From contig BFEA01000011.1 of NCBI GenBank assembly GCA_003427395.1, positions 508,991-556,534 of the forward strand: a stretch of DNA of 47,544 nucleotides, read 5' to 3'. Position numbers and translations under genes: made by a program. The stretch comes from Chara braunii (lineage: Eukaryota; Streptophyta; Charophyceae; Charales; Characeae). Under the pieces are notes generated by a model that was not told the DNA's origin, did not search any database, and was given only the letters and a program-made list of their open reading frames with translations. Of the stretch, positions 23,154 through 33,927 are shown one piece after another (the stretch's first letter is position 1; each line of letters starts with the position of its first letter).

Positions 23154-23177
23154 CCGTCAAAATCAAGATCTTGACGG
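23154..23177 (+). promoter_or_regulatory. LTR hairpin, CCGTCAA/TTGACGG
   Basis: Perfect 7-bp arms around a 10-nt loop; further outer and inner bases are nearly paired. Equivalent, partly altered hairpins lie in the 3' LTR near 39127 and at 40611-40638. Function unknown. Confidence 0.6.
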
Positions 23178-23433
23178 CCAAGAATATTAGCACCACTAGT
23201 GCAAGTGGGAGCAAAATGAAAGACGAAAGGGAAAATAAAAAGTAAAGAAACGAGAAGGGGGAGGCACGGGAGCAATCCGAAAAATCTCGGATTAACCTCC
23301 CTCAAGAAAATGGAGTCGAAAGAGGCTCCATGTGGAAAATAGGCTCCTCGGAGAAAATCGGAGTATGAGGGGCCACTGTGTGAGAGAAATAGAGGTAAAA
23401 GGAGGCTCCCATGGGCATAAGGGATCCACAGTT

Positions 23434-23457
23434 GCAGTCCGAGATATAACGGACTGC
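23434..23457 (+). promoter_or_regulatory. LTR hairpin, GCAGTCCG/CGGACTGC
   Basis: Perfect 8-bp arms with an 8-nt loop AGATATAA. The same design recurs at 24118, 39408 and 40194. Function unknown; a transcript would form a short stable stem-loop. Confidence 0.75.
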
Positions 23458-23560
23458 ACCATGGGCATAGGGAGAACCAAAACTAAGAGGAAGGGCCTAG
23501 AAAAGACCTTAACGACTCCGTGACACTTAACATGCTAGAAAACGAAAGAAAAAAGAAAAA

Positions 23561-23760
23561 NNNNNNNNNNNNNNNNNNNNNNNNNNNNNNNNNNNNNNNN
23601 NNNNNNNNNNNNNNNNNNNNNNNNNNNNNNNNNNNNNNNNNNNNNNNNNNNNNNNNNNNNNNNNNNNNNNNNNNNNNNNNNNNNNNNNNNNNNNNNNNNN
23701 NNNNNNNNNNNNNNNNNNNNNNNNNNNNNNNNNNNNNNNNNNNNNNNNNNNNNNNNNNNN
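23561..23760. other. Assembly gap (200 N) followed by poly(A)
   Basis: Gap of 200 N within the 5' LTR, followed by A-run to about 23844. The 3' LTR at the same place (about 39535-39735) has an AG-rich tract plus unique sequence, so the missing bases probably resemble that. Confidence 0.95.
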
Positions 23761-23845
<85 letters not shown>

Positions 23846-23950
23846 AACAACAACGGTAAAAAACGACCACTTAGGGAGATACATTCGTGTCGGTTACAAA
23901 GTGTCTTGATTTTCTCTTGATTTGACTGAGAACGTCAAGAAAAATCAAGC

Positions 23951-23985
23951 CCTCATGCAACCGAGATACAACATATTGCATGAGG
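23951..23985 (+). promoter_or_regulatory. LTR hairpin, CCTCATGCAA/TTGCATGAGG
   Basis: Perfect 10-bp arms around a 15-nt loop. The loop contains CCGAGATACAAC, so this is a variant of the GCAGTCCG hairpin. Its partner in the 3' LTR is at 39865-39899 with 9-bp arms. Confidence 0.75.
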
Positions 23986-24117
23986 AAGGGAAAACACATG
24001 TTTTAGGTGCATCCGAAGCCAATATTGAGCCCGGATGCACTTGAAAGTTGATCGTTTCTTTTTCCTTTAGTTTTGGGCTAGTTGTGGGGCAATAAGACTA
24101 GGAAATTGACCCCTACT

Positions 24118-24141
24118 GCAGTCCGAGTTACAACGGACTGC
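24118..24141 (+). promoter_or_regulatory. LTR hairpin, GCAGTCCG/CGGACTGC
   Basis: Same arms as 23434-23457, loop AGTTACAA; one further T-A pair outside gives 9 bp. It lies 161 bp after the 23951 hairpin, in step with a tandem unit of about 162 bp. Confidence 0.75.
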
Positions 24142-24441
24142 ATGGGGAGGGGAAAACACATCTTTTAGTTGCATCCGGAACTAATATTGAGCCCGGATGC
24201 ACTTGAAAATTAAGCACTCCCTCCCGGGCGTACTGATGGTGCTATGAAAGGATGATATTTAGGAATGGGGAGGTAAAATAGGGAGACCTTGGTGAGGGGT
24301 CTGAAATAATGCTCATCCAGGGTATAATTTGACCTGACCGAGAGGGCCGTGCGGTGCTCTCTTATGAAAACAAGAATCGGGTGTTGGAAAAACACGATGG
24401 TGCGGTGACTGTCGTCTCGAATCTATTCCAGCGGCGCGAAA

Positions 24442-25258
24442 ATGCCGGTAGATGTGAAGGATGGTGCGGTGACTGTCGTCTCCAATCTATTCCAGCGGCC
24501 CGGAAATGTCGGTAGATGTAAAGGACGGGTATCGGTCATCCTCCCGGAAGAGGGAAAGTGGACAAACGTAGAGTCAGCCTATCAAACTGTAATGCTGGAC
24601 GAGGAGTTTCCTCTGGATAAAGACGATATGGACTAAGGTCAGTTTAACGAGATTGTCACTAAGCTTGACGGATTTGGAATTTCGCGGGACGGTGGAAGCC
24701 TGAGGGTGGGTCTACTTGTCCTAGGATGGGAAAAATGCTATGGTTGTGGACTTGGTGCTGGGAACCGCTCCGGACAAACTGTTTAGGCAGGTGAAAAGGG
24801 AAGTTGTGTGGGAAGCATGTCAGCGGGCGGAGATGAAAATGGATAGGGTAGATGTGCGAGTGGAACTCGGGGATAGTGGGAACGTGAGACGACCCTTCAG
24901 AACGATGAGATGTGTGTTATCTCCCTTTTTGGTGGATGCGGTCTTCGAGACCCGGAGTAGGTTGATACAGATATGCCAGTCCATGACAAACCTTAGGTTA
25001 TACCAGTGCGCCAGGCATGACTTCTTCCGGCTGTCGGTAGAAATTGGGCCCTTTGAAGGAAATTGGGCGAGGGAACTGGCTGAGATGTTGAATTGTCTTA
25101 GCATAGACAATGTCTATGTCCCTAGCCCGGTACATTGGGGGATAGTTTACAGAAATGTGGCAGTAGGGAAAACCTTTCTGGAAGGAGTGAGGGAATTGTT
25201 CTACGACGAAGAGGATGACGTCAGTGGCGACGATGAGGGGGATGAGATAGAGGACTAA
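24442..25258 (+). pseudogene. LTR element: first ORF upstream of gag, unknown function
   Basis: Two plus-strand frames appear to belong together. 24442-24636 encodes an acidic segment that stays readable after its stop to about 24735. 24740-25258 encodes 172 residues beginning MVVDLVLGTAPDKLF and ending in a strongly acidic tail (DEEDDVSGDDEGDEIED). The second part is rich in hydrophobic/charged alternation and looks like a real protein, but I recognise no domain. Its place between LTR and gag is unusual for Ty3/gypsy elements, where gag normally comes first. It could be an accessory ORF or a captured sequence. Confidence 0.5.
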
Positions 25259-26488
25259 GATTTGGGGGGAAATGAGTAGTCGGCGTTGTGCAGGAAAAAA
25301 TAATGGTTAGGGAGCAACTGCTGATGGACTGCACTTTCAAAGGATGAAAGCCAAGGCGACTCAGGGGGGGGGTAAAAATGCCTATACCAGCGGAAAACGA
25401 ATGAAGAGGAACCACGTGTGATTGGGTTGGATTTGAAGTTGCCCTGGAACTATCGTACCTCTGGATAGAACGGATCTGGAACCCAATAAGGGAAGAGGAA
25501 GGAAAGGACGAGATAGCGGAAGGAAAGGTGGAATCAATCGGAACGATCGTTCTTTCCAAGATGGGGTGACACTTATTTTGCATTGCGCTAGCGACAAGAC
25601 ATGATCCGATGTGGCTTCGGGGAAATGCAGAGGCAAGGACCTGAAAGGAAGGCGATAGGTTTGCTAACAAAGGGTGGGATGAGGTGGGAAGTATCGCTTC
25701 CAGCAAGCTTCGAAGTCCGAGGAATCGACGTAGAATGGCAGACCATGACTTTGGGGAGGGACAACGCCTTCGTAATGGTGAAATGTTTGTGGACCGGGAT
25801 GCGGTTTAACCGGGGACCTGGGGATGACCTATACTCCAATTTGGAAATAATCGGGACTTTGTACCTAGCCGAAGTTGGATGGCACTCGCTGAGGATCGGA
25901 ATAGCGCAGGGTCACGAGCTAGCCTCAATCTTTCGGAGGGTCGTCCGGGTATTGACACGGATAGGCTAAGCAATCCGGGCAGGAGGAACGTTGGCTTACG
26001 GACCAGGATGGAATTGGGGAGTTGGTGAGGGTTTAGTGCACCAGCAACCCCGCTAAGATGTCAGGTCCCCCAATTTATGATAGACCTCATCTTTGGGAGC
26101 CTTTCATGGGCACAAGATCTGGCGGACTCAGTAACAGTATGGGTAGACCACTTCCCACCTCAAGCCATCGGGATGTTTGACGACATCTCCGTGGAGTACG
26201 GACCGTTTTGGGAGAACCAAGCCTAGGAACTGCTTGAGGTCATCAATATCCTGATATTCGGGACGTCATGGTTAGCCTATGCGGAATATGAGCACATAAT
26301 CCGGAGAGAGATTGAGATAAGGGAAAACTATTTAGCAGGAGTGGCTCAACTGTTCGACGAGCCTGCGGAGCCGGAAGGACCGAGGGGCGGCGAGGGGACG
26401 AGAGCGAGACTAGCATTAGGTGACCAAACCAGCACAGCAAAGTTGGTAATACTTGGTATAATACTACTACATAAGGGGCCTTGTTAAG
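25259..26488 (+). pseudogene. LTR element: second upstream ORF, decayed, unknown function
   Basis: Readable plus-strand coding sequence continues in three linked frames. 25379-25630 begins MPIPAENE and has two internal stops. 25601-25969 encodes 122 residues including GGMRWEVSLPASFEVRGIDVEW. 26056-26488 includes FMIDLIFGSLSW and a Glu-rich end, with one internal stop. The near-continuity of protein-like sequence over 1.1 kb argues for one original ORF. No known domain recognised. Confidence 0.45.
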
Positions 26489-26523
26489 ATAAAAAGGGGA
26501 GCGTCAGATTAAGACGACCAAAT

Positions 26524-26976
26524 ATGCCGCTGCAAGGCAAAAAAAAGATGGTAAGAACGCGTAGTCTGAAAAGTGGGGAGGGGCGCCTCGCAGGTACATT
26601 TGTAGTAGGAACCTCCACAGCAGTGTCCCAACGGGTTTCGAACGACCAGAAGGGGTACGTAAATTTTAGGGTTCGAGGCGTGATGGAGAACCCCTATGCG
26701 GCTGAAAGGAGGTGCCAATCGGCAGGCATCCGGAGCAGGACTAAAAATGGATGTCTGGAATGAGGAAATAAACGGTTCCTCTTGTCCTTCCCGCATATGG
26801 CAGGGGTAGGTGAGACTATTGAAGCTGCCAAACGAACGAAAGATGAGAATGGGTACCAGGTAGGGAGGGCATTGGAATGTGTAAGGCGCTATAATCACGA
26901 GAGGGGGCATGCTCGGCTAGGGCAGATCCTTCGTGATGGATGCGAACCTTACTTATCTACCCACAGGGAAGATTGA
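26524..26976 (+). pseudogene. LTR element: third upstream ORF, about 150 residues, one internal stop
   Basis: A single frame from ATG at 26524 to TGA at 26974, broken only by a TGA at 26761. The N-terminus is basic (KKKMVRTRSLK). The second half contains RRYNHERGHARLGQIL. No recognised domain; its sense orientation and single interruption suggest it was a real gene of the element. Confidence 0.45.
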
Positions 26977-27459
26977 ACATTCCTAAATATCAAACAAAGA
27001 CGCGGTCTCGAAAAAAAAAACTGCTACCAATAGACCTTCGTTCGCCGGGAGGTAGTATTAGCGGAACCTGCATTTCGTGGAAATTAATGCGGGGATAAGA
27101 CCACGATAACCATCATGCCCGAGAAGTTGAAACCCTCCTTAAAAACGAGAGGAAAATGCACACTGAAGAAGGAGCAGGAACCTTCTTCGACAAGGCGTAC
27201 GGTCGAAAACTTTGCGTGCCCTTTAAGGCATACTAGAACACTCTAGAGAGTTTGTCAAACTAGGGAATTGAGTACTATTCCATAAACCGACGGGGGAGCA
27301 GACCAATTACGGTTTTTTCCTAGAAGGTGGTCGAACGACTGGATTGGGAAAGCTACTTTAAATAAGGTGATCCGAAAAATGTAGGGCCCATAAAACCTAA
27401 AATCCTAAGCAACATGTGGCCGAAAATTTTTTCCTCTGCTTTATGCATATCCAGGCAAA
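26977..27459. other. Leader-like spacer before gag
   Basis: No long open frame. A short protein-like stretch occurs around 27110-27245 on the plus strand but ends in stops. Possibly the gag leader region. Confidence 0.4.
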
Positions 27460-29738
27460 ATGACAACAGGGGACGAGACAGACAACCGCAAGAGCGAGGG
27501 AGGACAAGACGTAGGAGCTAGCGTTGTACAAAGCGAGGGGGGTCAGAGGGACAGGGAATTAACAAACCCGGACATGACTTAGGTAAATAGGAAGGAACTC
27601 TCGTCGGGAGAAAGCTCGGGAAAAGTCGAGGGAAGCAAACGAGGGACCCAGGAAACCAGGGATGGTAGAGGTAAAAAAGGATCGGGGCCGCAAAATTCGG
27701 ATGGGCTGTATCAAAGAAAGTGAGAGTCACGAACTCGCGACACAAGCTAGCGGAGATAGAGAAGAGGATCGCGAAATATGAGGCAAGGTTGATTGAGGAG
27801 ATGATGACCGGAAGCGAGGAGGACCTTCCGAGGGAAGGACTGCGTGATGAACGGAAGACCAGCCAAGGCGGAATTAGGCAGGGGGGTAAGGATAGTGATC
27901 ACGAAAGGACGCCCAACAAGAGAGGGAAAGAGAGGGGCGACTCTCCTGGAGTAGAAGCGGAAAAAACTACAAACCCGCCAACCATAGACAGCAGGGTTAT
28001 TCGTCTACCGACTGCACCAATAGTTATGTGGGGGTGCGAAGGACTCGGGAGTCTTAGGGAAAGGGTATTGGGATGGTTCGACCCGGAGGGGACCGCAAAA
28101 GTCGGAGAGAGACAAAGGGCAAGCAAGGAGGGACAGGGTAGTGTGGCCGGTGGGACCAGCAGATTCGAAGGTGGCCTAAAGAAGATGGTGTCATCTCTCA
28201 CGCGAGCACTAAATAAGAGTGAAGGATACCTTGCAGACGCTAATAAAAAGTTGACTTTTGACGGAGCAAATATCACGGATTTCATAATAGATTACGAGAA
28301 CCTGGCAGCATTACTAAAATGGAGTGAAGAAGAGAAGATGGATCACCGAGGGCAGCATGTGTCGCTTAGCGTGGGGCGAGACATAATAGCGATCGTCGCC
28401 CCCAACAGGTCTTGGAAGAAAACCCGGGATGTGATTATGAGGAAATACCTGGCGGTATAAAAAATGGCAACGGAAACCGAATTAGCGGCAGTACAAAGGA
28501 AGAACTTCGCCACGTACAATGACTTCCTAAGAGAATTTACCCTGGTGGCGTTAAGAATCCCGGGGATAACGTACCGAATAATGAGCAAGTATTTCCTCAG
28601 GCAGTTTTTCGAGTTCGACAAGGACAAAATTTTGTCATCATACCAGCTGACGAGCAAATCCGTGAACACGAGGGATGTTGATTTCAGTACGGTAACAGAC
28701 CTTGCCGAGAAAATGGTAGTGACCGAGTCGTTGACCTTGCTTAAGGATGGAGAAGTCATAGATCTAAACGGCAAGACAGGAAATAAGGTGAAAAGGGGGA
28801 TAGAAAGCCTACATGAACATGTGCATGGGGTCGACAATAAGATAGAAATGGTGGAGAATGCACTAATGGTAATGCAGACGTAAGTATCCCAACCCTCCCT
28901 CACTCTTTAAGAAACCATGGTCCCAGCGGGAGTGCCCAACCGAGGATTCAATAGGAGAGACCCTGCCAATGAGCACTGCAGATACTGCACAGCGATCGGA
29001 CACTTTGTGCGAGCTTGCCTGAAACTCAACCACAATATCATGACGAAAAGGTACACCAGGTCACTAAAAGAGAAAATTTTTGGACCTCGGGGAGAACGAG
29101 TAACCTGGAACTCGCCTGGAGGGATGGGGCGTGCTATTATTGTCCTCAACGATTTGGAAATAGCAGCAATAGAGGCCGAACCAGTAGTCGAAATCATCTG
29201 GGACCAACCCCGAGGGCCCGGGACGCAAGTTAACGTTATCGTAGAAAGTGACGGACACGGTAGGGCGAACTCGACTACTCGAAAGGGAATGGCGGGGAGA
29301 AGGGTTATATGTGATACAGTGATGGAGGAAGTTGCTAGAGGCACCACGATCCAAGCAGAGCCCGAGACCGGGGAGCCAGAGAAAGTTTACGGAAGACCTA
29401 CGGAAGAACTGCCTACGGACAAAGCCACGACAACAAAGAAGAAATTCAGGTATCAGATTTCAATCCTAACCATACCAGAGATCGACGACACTCTTAGCAA
29501 GTTGTTGGGAACCATGGTATCGGTGTCTTTTCAGACCATGTTACAAGCAAGTCCTAGAATGCTCAAAGAGCTTAGGCAACTATTGACTCGTCAACGACTG
29601 GAGATAGACGAAACTCCGAAATCACAGGAAGAGGAAAAGGAGGAGGAAACTTCGCAAGAAGTCGCAAAAGATTTCTGGAGATTTAGAGGATTTAGAAAAG
29701 GCCTTCACAGACATCCGCCTCAGCTTACCAGATCGTGA
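27460..29738 (+). pseudogene. gag: Gag polyprotein (capsid and CCHC zinc knuckle), broken
   Basis: Starts at ATG 27460; the first frame has a TAG near 27580 and ends after a frame change near 27715. From 27720 one frame runs to 29738 with in-frame stops at 28458, 28881 and 28911. The order is a charged, low-complexity N-terminal part, a capsid-like helical region from about 28250 (LTFDGANITDFIIDYENLAA, typical of retrotransposon gag start), then a CX2CX4HX4C zinc knuckle at 28977-29018 (CRYC...GHFVRAC). A Glu-rich linker follows. Gag would form the particle and bind element RNA through the knuckle. Pol follows in a different frame that is open back to before 29660, so the original junction involved a frame change; decay prevents saying whether it was programmed. 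Confidence 0.8.
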
Positions 29739-29751
29739 AGGCGGGGAAGTC

Positions 29752-30127
29752 ATGAGAGCGCCGCCCAGAACAAAGCTTAATTTTCATGTGTTGCCCGTAG
29801 GAAAGCTAAAGGTACAAATCGAGACTCATCACACAGACGCTCTAGTAGATGGAGGTGCGAAAATCACACTTATAAGGGGAAATTTCGCAATGATTACCAG
29901 CTGTGTAGTTAATAGGGAGGTAATGAGGAGCATTCGGGGAGCCGGTGGCGACATCCCGTTCTCAGGAAATGTCACCAAATGCGCAGTCAAGGCAGGCGTC
30001 CGAGAGTCAATCTGGTCGTTTCAGCGCATGACTGTGCTGGACGAAATGGATCACGACATAATCCTCGGAAGACCCTGGTGTGCCAATGTAGAAATGATAG
30101 GGATGCATCTGCATGATGGATCATCAT
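29752..30127 (+). pseudogene. pol: Retropepsin (aspartic protease) domain of pol
   Basis: Frame from 29752 (open upstream to at least 29660) encodes a retropepsin-like fold. ALVDGGAKITLI carries the catalytic Asp at 29848-29850, and DIILGRPW is the family's ILG motif. The residue after the catalytic Asp is Gly, where Ser or Thr is normal (D-S/T-G-A); here the motif reads DGGA. The protease would cleave the gag-pol polyprotein. The coding sequence stops being collinear at about 30128, where the inverted block begins; the open frame past that point to 30219 is read through antisense RT sequence. Confidence 0.8.
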
Positions 30128-30971
30128 TACATTCAATTTTTGCAGATCTTGAATTCAACTTAGTGTCTTGTTGGGTTTTCGAACAACGAACCACCTGTTC
30201 GCATAAGGAGACACAGTAGGCTCTGCGACGAAGGAGCTCATTTTTGCTCTGAGTAATTTCGTTACTTCCCCAGCTATCCCGAACTCGTAGGTTGACCCTT
30301 TGTCTTTTTAACACTCATGCTCTACCGTGTGGATCCTAACTGGAGAGATTAGCTTTGCATCTAACCGCCCTTTTCTATCATCGTTAAAGGCGAAGGCCAG
30401 ATGAAACTCCTGGTACGTCTTTTTGATTAAAAGGATTTTTTCCTTCGTTAAGAACCCGTTTATTCCTATTTTCATGGTGTCGGCCACCTCATTCGATATC
30501 CGATGCCCTTCCGTCGCTCGTCTTTCTCGGATTACACGTAGAACATCTTCTTCCGTTTCCATAACCTCATCCTTGGATGTTTCTAGTAGGATTGAGACCG
30601 ACTTAGTTGAGGATTTCAAGTACGACTTCTGGTACCTCCTTCCGCACTTCTCTTAGCTTGGGCAAACTGACCCCAAGTTCAACCTCCGTTTCCTTTTCCG
30701 CCACCATGACGCCTAAGGCCTCGTCTTCCGGCCTCCTTTTCTTCTGAGGCAAACCCATCTTAATCCATTCTTTCTTACTGAATGTCTCCTCAATTATGAT
30801 TTTCATCCTTTCTTTCATTCTCTCCATTCGAGCGAAAACCCCCTTTTGAGCGCTATCTTCGAATGACGATGACTATGTTGCCAGTTTTCCTTTAGGAGGG
30901 TCTCCTCCGGTCCCAATGAGTCGGAGGAGTTCTCCATGGCCAGTTACCGGGTCCTCTAAGTCTACCATGTA
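30128..30971 (-). pseudogene. pol: Inverted pol segment: protease-RT linker and RT N-terminus
   Basis: This block is coding on the minus strand although the flanking pol is on the plus strand. From 30971 downward it reads VDLEDPVTGHGELLRL, a charged linker with MERMKERMKIIIEETF, then LTKEKILLIKKTYQEFHLAF and RKGRLDAKL...RIHTVEHEC (30619-30308). Last comes SPYANRWFVVRK followed by IQDLQKLN near 30215-30140. These are the start of a Ty3/gypsy RT in the right order. The block's two ends match what the flanking plus-strand pol lacks: its start follows the protease and its end precedes the RT block at about 31015. TACAT at 30128-30132 and ATGTA at 30967-30971 are inverted short repeats at the breakpoints. 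Confidence 0.85.
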
Positions 30972-31518
30972 CTACCTCAGGCCGACTTGTTGGCAGAATC
31001 GGAGCATTTACTCCTTGGCAGACTTCTATTCAGGATACGATTAGCTCCCATTGGACGCTCAGGACAGACTGTACACCACAATGCATACTCTCGTTGACAG
31101 TTGTAGATGCAGGTAACTCCTATGGGCTTTACGAACGTCGTGGCCGAGACACAACGAAGGATGCTTGTCGTAGTCGGGGACATGTTCCCAGAGAAATGTG
31201 AATCCTACATCGATGACAACCCGATCAAAGACGCTCAAAAGAAGGACGAAACGGAAGTCTGGCCAGGAATTCGAAAATCCGTGTGGGACCATCTACAGGA
31301 CATCAAAAACTTACTCCACCGATACCTAGTATACAATATCACTGTTAGCGGACCAAAGAGTATTCTGGCAGTTCCAGAGGTCACTATATTGGGATTTCGC
31401 TGTGGGGTCTTTGGGAGGAAGCCGGACCCGACAAAACCCGATAAGATATCCCTATGGCCAACGCCCTTGCGCACGACAACAGAGGTAAGAGTTTTCTTAG
31501 GGGTAGTCGACTTTTAGA
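30972..31518 (+). pseudogene. pol: Reverse transcriptase, C-terminal part
   Basis: Plus-strand RT resumes with ADLLAES and DFYSGYD (about 30980-31035), the block that carries motif A of Ty3/gypsy RTs, with a TAG after the D. A frame change leads to 31107-31517: VTPMGFTN (motif B' region), YIDD at 31206-31217 (catalytic motif C, both Asp kept), then GPKSILAVPEVTILGF and the PLRTTTEVRVFLG connection to the RNase H tether. Stops TGA and TAG precede the 31107 frame. Confidence 0.88.
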
Positions 31519-32534
31519 GAATATTTATTAAAAATTTTGCCAAGATTGTCGAGCCTATCCGCACCATGATTAGAGAAGAATGAACCATGTATTGGACTGA
31601 GGAACGAGAGGCCGCCACCCAAACACTCAAAGATATACTGACGTCGGAACAAGTCACCTTGACAGCACCTTGTTTTAACGACGAAGTTGGACGGTCGTTT
31701 ATCCTCGAAACTGACAGAGGACCCCAAAGGCGAGGAGGGAAAAGAACGACCAATTAGGTTCGAAAGTAGGACCCTCAACTCGGGGGAACGACGATACTCC
31801 CCGTTTAAAAAGGAGGTCCTGGTCGTTCAACATTGCCTCAAGACCTTCCAAGCCTAACTATTTGGGAGACGCTTTATTCTAAGGATCGATCCGATCAATG
31901 TCGCAAGGGCTTTAAAAAAATATAATCCTATAGATCCGACTGTTGGAAGATGGGTAGGCTTCATATATGGCAGTTCAATTACAAAATCGAACGAATTGTT
32001 GGGCTTAGGAACAAGGTCGATGAGCTAAGTCGGGTTTGCATCATACCCGAAGGGGTGGAGGATGCGGAACCCATCGACACTTTCCTGAAATACAAAGGAG
32101 GAACCGTCGTACTGGATAACGAAATGATGAGCAAAGTGTGCGCGTCAGGGGAATTGTTGATTCAGACATTGGAAAAAGGAGCACCCGCTGTAGTTGCGGC
32201 ACTCAGGGAAGGACCAACCACTATACAAGGGTGCAAAGAAGAGAAGTATTCGTGAGGAGCAACAGTGGTTCTGAGGGAGGAATTGATAGCGATGGCCGTT
32301 GAAGGAGGCCGAAAAACCGTAATGAGTTTAGTAGAGTCTTGGGAAAGGGAGGAGCTGCAGCAGTTGGTGAACCAAACACAAGAGGGACATGGTGAGGATC
32401 AAGAAGGAAAGAAGTTTTTCTACGTTCAGATGTATGAGGAGATCTTTCGAGAGATCGAATTGTTGCCGGTAGGGAACAAGCAACCCATGGAGTCAGCTTT
32501 AAAGCAAGAGAGGAGGCCGAAAGACATGTCCTAA
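31519..32534 (+). pseudogene. pol: RNase H and tether region of pol
   Basis: After the stop at 31515 the protein continues with FIKNFAKIVEPI, TMYWTEEREAATQTLKDIL and a FILETD block (31519-31755). These match the RT connection and the RNase H domain used with Ty3/gypsy RTs. A later frame (31950-32255) holds WQFNYKIERIVGLRNKVDELSR, the usual end of the RNase H domain (the ADALSR-type motif reads VDELSR). 32265-32534 is a Glu-rich spacer before the integrase zinc finger. Multiple stops and frame changes. Confidence 0.75.
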
Positions 32535-33732
32535 GGAATGACCATCCGTTCAAAAGGGAGGATGGTGTGTTGCCTAGGAGAGTCTTGTGCGGGAGGTCTA
32601 GGCAGCTGAACGTAATCCAGGTGATGCATGACGAACTAGCTGGGGGACATCGATTGTCCAAAGGGACCCTTGCAAAAATAGTGTCCCTTTACTTTTGGCC
32701 AGGCATGGCGAGTATGGTGGTCATCTACTGTTAGACATGTCTAATCTGTCGGGAAAGCAGTTTGGTCCGCGTTTTCGAGCCACTTAGACCAACAAGGGTG
32801 CTAGGGCTAGGGCATCTGGTCCATCTCTACCTTGCGGTCATGCCTGTATCAACAGATGGATACAGGTATATTCTGGATGCGAGGGACAACTTGAGTGGGT
32901 TTGTGGAGGCAGTTGCCCTAAAAAAAAGACGACAGAAATGGTAGCGGACTGGATAGAGGATTTCTACTTGAGGCATCCCTTCATCAGGAGGTTCATAGCA
33001 GATAATGAAACTGAATTTATAAACCAGGAAGTGTTAGGTATGCTTAAGAGGATCTGCGTACCTATCAAGCTCATCGAGCCGTATCACCCCGAGGCTAATG
33101 CACCTGTGGAAAGGGGACACCGGACCTTGAAGAATACAATCGCGAAGTTGGCGGCAGATGACCTTGGGAGTTGGTCTAGGTACCTTAAGCAGGCAGTCTT
33201 CTCAGAGAACAATACCCCAAAGAGGACGATGGGGTGTATTTGAGCGGGACCATGGTATGGGAGAGAGATCGACTTCCCTGTGGAAGCCTTGATACCCACC
33301 TGGAACAAGTTAGATGACGATCCGCACATGACCACGAAAGAGCTAATTGAAGCAGGGTGTCAATAGTTCCTTCGAAACGAGGAGGTCATGGAGGATACTG
33401 TCAACCGGGTACTGCATAGTAGGATGAGGGACAAAGCAAGGTAGGACCCGGTCAAGAATATCTGGAAATAGCCTCTCTAGGTGGGGGAAATGGTATTGGT
33501 TAGAAACTTGACACTGGAAAGCACGTGGTCTGGACAGTTGGGGAGGAGGTTCAAAGGCCCCTACCGGATTGCTAAGCGTGTCGGATTGAACACCGAATTC
33601 GAAGATTTGGATGAAACTGGATTGAAAGGACCCTTCCCAGGGCAACGACTGGTCAGGTTTTTAAGTCGAGATCCAGTGGAACAATGGTTGCAGGAGGCCC
33701 AGAATAAGGAAACTAAGGGGCCGACAAACTGA
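32535..33732 (+). pseudogene. pol: Integrase: HHCC zinc finger, DDE core and GPY/F C-terminal domain
   Basis: Zinc finger: His codons at 32627 and 32648, then a CLIC (CxxC) at 32738-32749. Core: in the 32762-32944 frame the position of the first catalytic Asp is Tyr (HLYLAVMP, codon 32828-32830). The second Asp is at 33001-33003 (IADNETEF) and the Glu at 33109-33111 (NAPVERGH), with the canonical 35-residue spacing. C-terminus: WSGQLGRRFKGPYRI (33526-33570) is the GPY/F module. Stops at 33241, 33364, 33442, 33469 and 33478 break the frame before the last segment, which ends at TGA 33730. The integrase would insert the cDNA; this copy is dead from the stops and the Tyr change. Confidence 0.88.
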
Positions 33733-33927
33733 GAATTGACGACCGTCTTATATGTACTATGTTTTGTCCTTTGTTTTGACTACGGCTGTGGGGTTTTCTT
33801 TTTTTTTGGGGGGGGGTAACTGTTGGCGCTGATTGACAAATGGGTGAGGGATGTCTTGAAACCATGTACCATAAGTTTTGTGGGTGTAACAAGATGATCA
33901 CAACTGCGGCATCTAAGTGGAGGGACA
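33733..33927. other. Spacer after integrase
   Basis: Short non-coding interval with a T-run then G-run at about 33797-33818. Confidence 0.5.

Larger units (their letters stand above)
22038..24215 (+). repeat. 5' LTR
   Basis: Alignable by eye with 38234 to about 40120 over nearly its whole length, beginning TGT. It carries a 116-bp tandem triplication, a GGCGGGACAAG-type G-rich repeat at about 22945-23090, a 200-N gap, a poly(A) tract and hairpin motifs. Similarity to the 3' copy stops near 24215, where the 3' copy continues with another repeat unit, so this LTR may be truncated at its 3' side. Confidence 0.8.

Noticed and set aside
23434-23457. Rho-independent-type terminator
   Set aside because: The stem-loop is not followed by a T-run and the sequence is eukaryotic in character.
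24216-24260. Primer-binding site after the 5' LTR
   Set aside because: TGGTGCTATG at about 24237 is only a partial match to known tRNA-primer complements, and the LTR end is not fixed.
27899-28285. Minus-strand frame of 128 residues
   Set aside because: Antisense shadow of gag.
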